From Tenericutes bacterium HGW-Tenericutes-1 (GTDB lineage Bacteria; Bacillota_I; Bacilli_A; Izemoplasmatales; Hujiaoplasmataceae), in assembly GCA_002839155.1 (NCBI GenBank), contig PGXM01000001.1, positions 124,001 to 188,000 of the forward strand: DNA of 64,000 nucleotides, written 5' to 3'. Position numbers and translations under genes: made by a program. Positions 63,036 to 64,000 of the stretch are shown here, piece by piece (positions within the stretch are counted from its first letter, which is position 1; each line of letters begins with the position of its first letter). The notes below the pieces were generated by a model. The model was not told the DNA's origin, made no database searches, and saw nothing but the letters and a program-made list of their open reading frames with translations.

Positions 63036-64000
63036 CTACATCAACTCGCTAAGCATGAGCGTAGCGAGACCAAAATAAATAAGAAGCGAGATTATATCAT
63101 TGATAGTTGTAATAAAAGGACCAGATGCAACTGCTGGGTCGACTTTAATCAGTTTCATAAGTAAAGGAATCCCAGATCCAGCGATTGAAGCTGTCGTTAA
63201 CGCAACTGCAATTGAAATACTCGTAACTTTTGCAAATGTTAAAGAATCTGTCAAAGTTAATCCATCAAGTAATTTTATCACAAGCACCATGATAAACATC
63301 AAAATACCTATGACTATACCATTCACGATTCCAGTAAGAAATTCTCTTAGTAGATGTTTAAAAATATCTTTTCTTTCAGTCAACTGATTGGACGCAAAAA
63401 GTCGAATGATAACCCCTAGTGATTGAGTTCCAGTATTACCAGCCATATTTAATATGAGAGGCATAAATAATGCTAATGTCGGAATTGCAGTTAAAATTGA
63501 TTCAAATCCTGTAATGATGCCACTGGTAATTAAATTAATAAATAATAATATAATCAGCCAGGGAATGCGTTTTTTAACTGACGATACAACATTTTCAGTA
63601 TCTTCGTCAATGGTAACGTCCGTCACACCAGCGAGTCTACTATAGTCCATGTCTGATTCATAGTTCATTGTCTCAAACATATCGTCGAAAGAAACAATGC
63701 CGATGATATCATAATCATCATCTACGACAGGCAGTAATAAAAAGTCATAATTTTGCATTAAAAAAATAGCTTCTTCATTTTTTGTTTCTGGCGTTACCGT
63801 AATTAAATTGACTGTCATGATGTCAGAGATTAATTTTTCAGGTGTATTGCCTGCACTGATAATTTCCTTTAAAGAAATCGCTCCTACGAGTTTTTGATTT
63901 TCAACAACATACAAAACGTTAATAAACTCGATATCTTCTGCCATTTTAACCATGGTTTTAATAGCTTGTTTAACTGTCATATTCGGCGTTAGTTCAACAA
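63036..64000 (-). CDS. Magnesium transporter MgtE (second copy, 5' end outside window)
   Basis: Reading frame is open to the window edge, so the N-terminal domain is missing. Visible are ELTPNMTVKQAI, two CBS repeats, the channel domain with NMAGNTGTQSLGVIIRLF and VDPAVASGPFITTINDI. It aligns throughout with the first copy but is clearly diverged, so the tandem duplication is old. Confidence 0.94.
   Translation of the reverse strand, partial: VELTPNMTVKQAIKTMVKMAEDIEFINVLYVVENQKLVGAISLKEIISAGNTPEKLISDIMTVNLITVTPETKNEEAIFLMQNYDFLLLPVVDDDYDIIGIVSFDDMFETMNYESDMDYSRLAGVTDVTIDEDTENVVSSVKKRIPWLIILLFINLITSGIITGFESILTAIPTLALFMPLILNMAGNTGTQSLGVIIRLFASNQLTERKDIFKHLLREFLTGIVNGIVIGILMFIMVLVIKLLDGLTLTDSLTFAKVTSISIAVALTTASIAGSGIPLLMKLIKVDPAVASGPFITTINDIISLLIYFGLATLMLSELM

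Overview
This 64 kb window is AT-rich DNA from a low-GC Gram-positive (Bacillota) chromosome. Nearly every gene lies on the minus strand, in tight operons. TGA is used as a stop (for example in the Nudix gene, the alpha-galactosidase gene and the TetR-ABC fusion gene) and tryptophan is TGG, so the code is standard. T-box leaders, a CIRCE heat-shock operator, a TPP riboswitch, RNase J2-like, RecU, SepF and YfmF/YfmH proteins all fit Bacillota. The small genome style, nucleoside salvage and giant membrane-anchored surface proteins make a relative of the Acholeplasma/Izemoplasma/Haloplasma group plausible, but no 16S or other decisive marker is present.

Layout. 1-6.9 kb: RNase J2-like protein (cut by the window edge), recU, CIRCE-controlled htpG with an unknown partner gene, TPP-riboswitch thiT, and an SDR/ThuA-like pair. 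6.9-10.6 kb: pyrimidine-nucleoside phosphorylase, a histidine phosphatase, and a secreted 5'-nucleotidase lipoprotein. 10.6-22.4 kb: two paralogous giant proteins (1162 and 2696 aa). Each has a CvpA-like four-helix membrane module followed by tandem repeats of about 90 residues predicted to lie outside the cell. A trypsin-like (HtrA-type) lipoprotein is divergently transcribed from the larger one. 23.5-29 kb: hemolysin III family protein and a beta-/alpha-galactosidase operon. 29-31.3 kb: an unusual protein fusing a TetR-type DNA-binding region to an ABC ATPase, with its own membrane partner and a symmetric operator-like promoter. 31.3-36.8 kb: a HAD/PAP2/YcxB-like operon, then an operon of a YbgA-like (DUF1722) protein, an HTH-less B12-binding protein and a MacB/LolCDE-type ABC transporter.

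37-48 kb: thyA-folA-plsC, a tail-less SSB behind a hairpin that masks its ribosome site, lemA, glpK divergent from a monoacylglycerol-lipase-like gene, radC, and a valine T-box operon Nudix-valS-folC. 48-56 kb: methyltransferase, engB, an RlmI-like methyltransferase, the YfmH/YfmF peptidase-like pair and a deoC/deoD nucleoside catabolism operon. 56-64 kb: T-box-controlled ileS, whose HIGH signature reads HAGT, and an operon of two tandem mgtE genes, yhbY, surE, a small membrane protein, yggS, sepF and yggT.

The strongest candidates for undescribed biology are the giant CvpA-repeat surface proteins with their neighbouring protease, the TetR-ABC fusion system, and the B12-binding/YbgA/ABC-transporter operon. 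Nucleotide salvage is a recurrent theme: secreted 5'-nucleotidase, SurE, Pdp, DeoD and DeoC, with thyA and folA.
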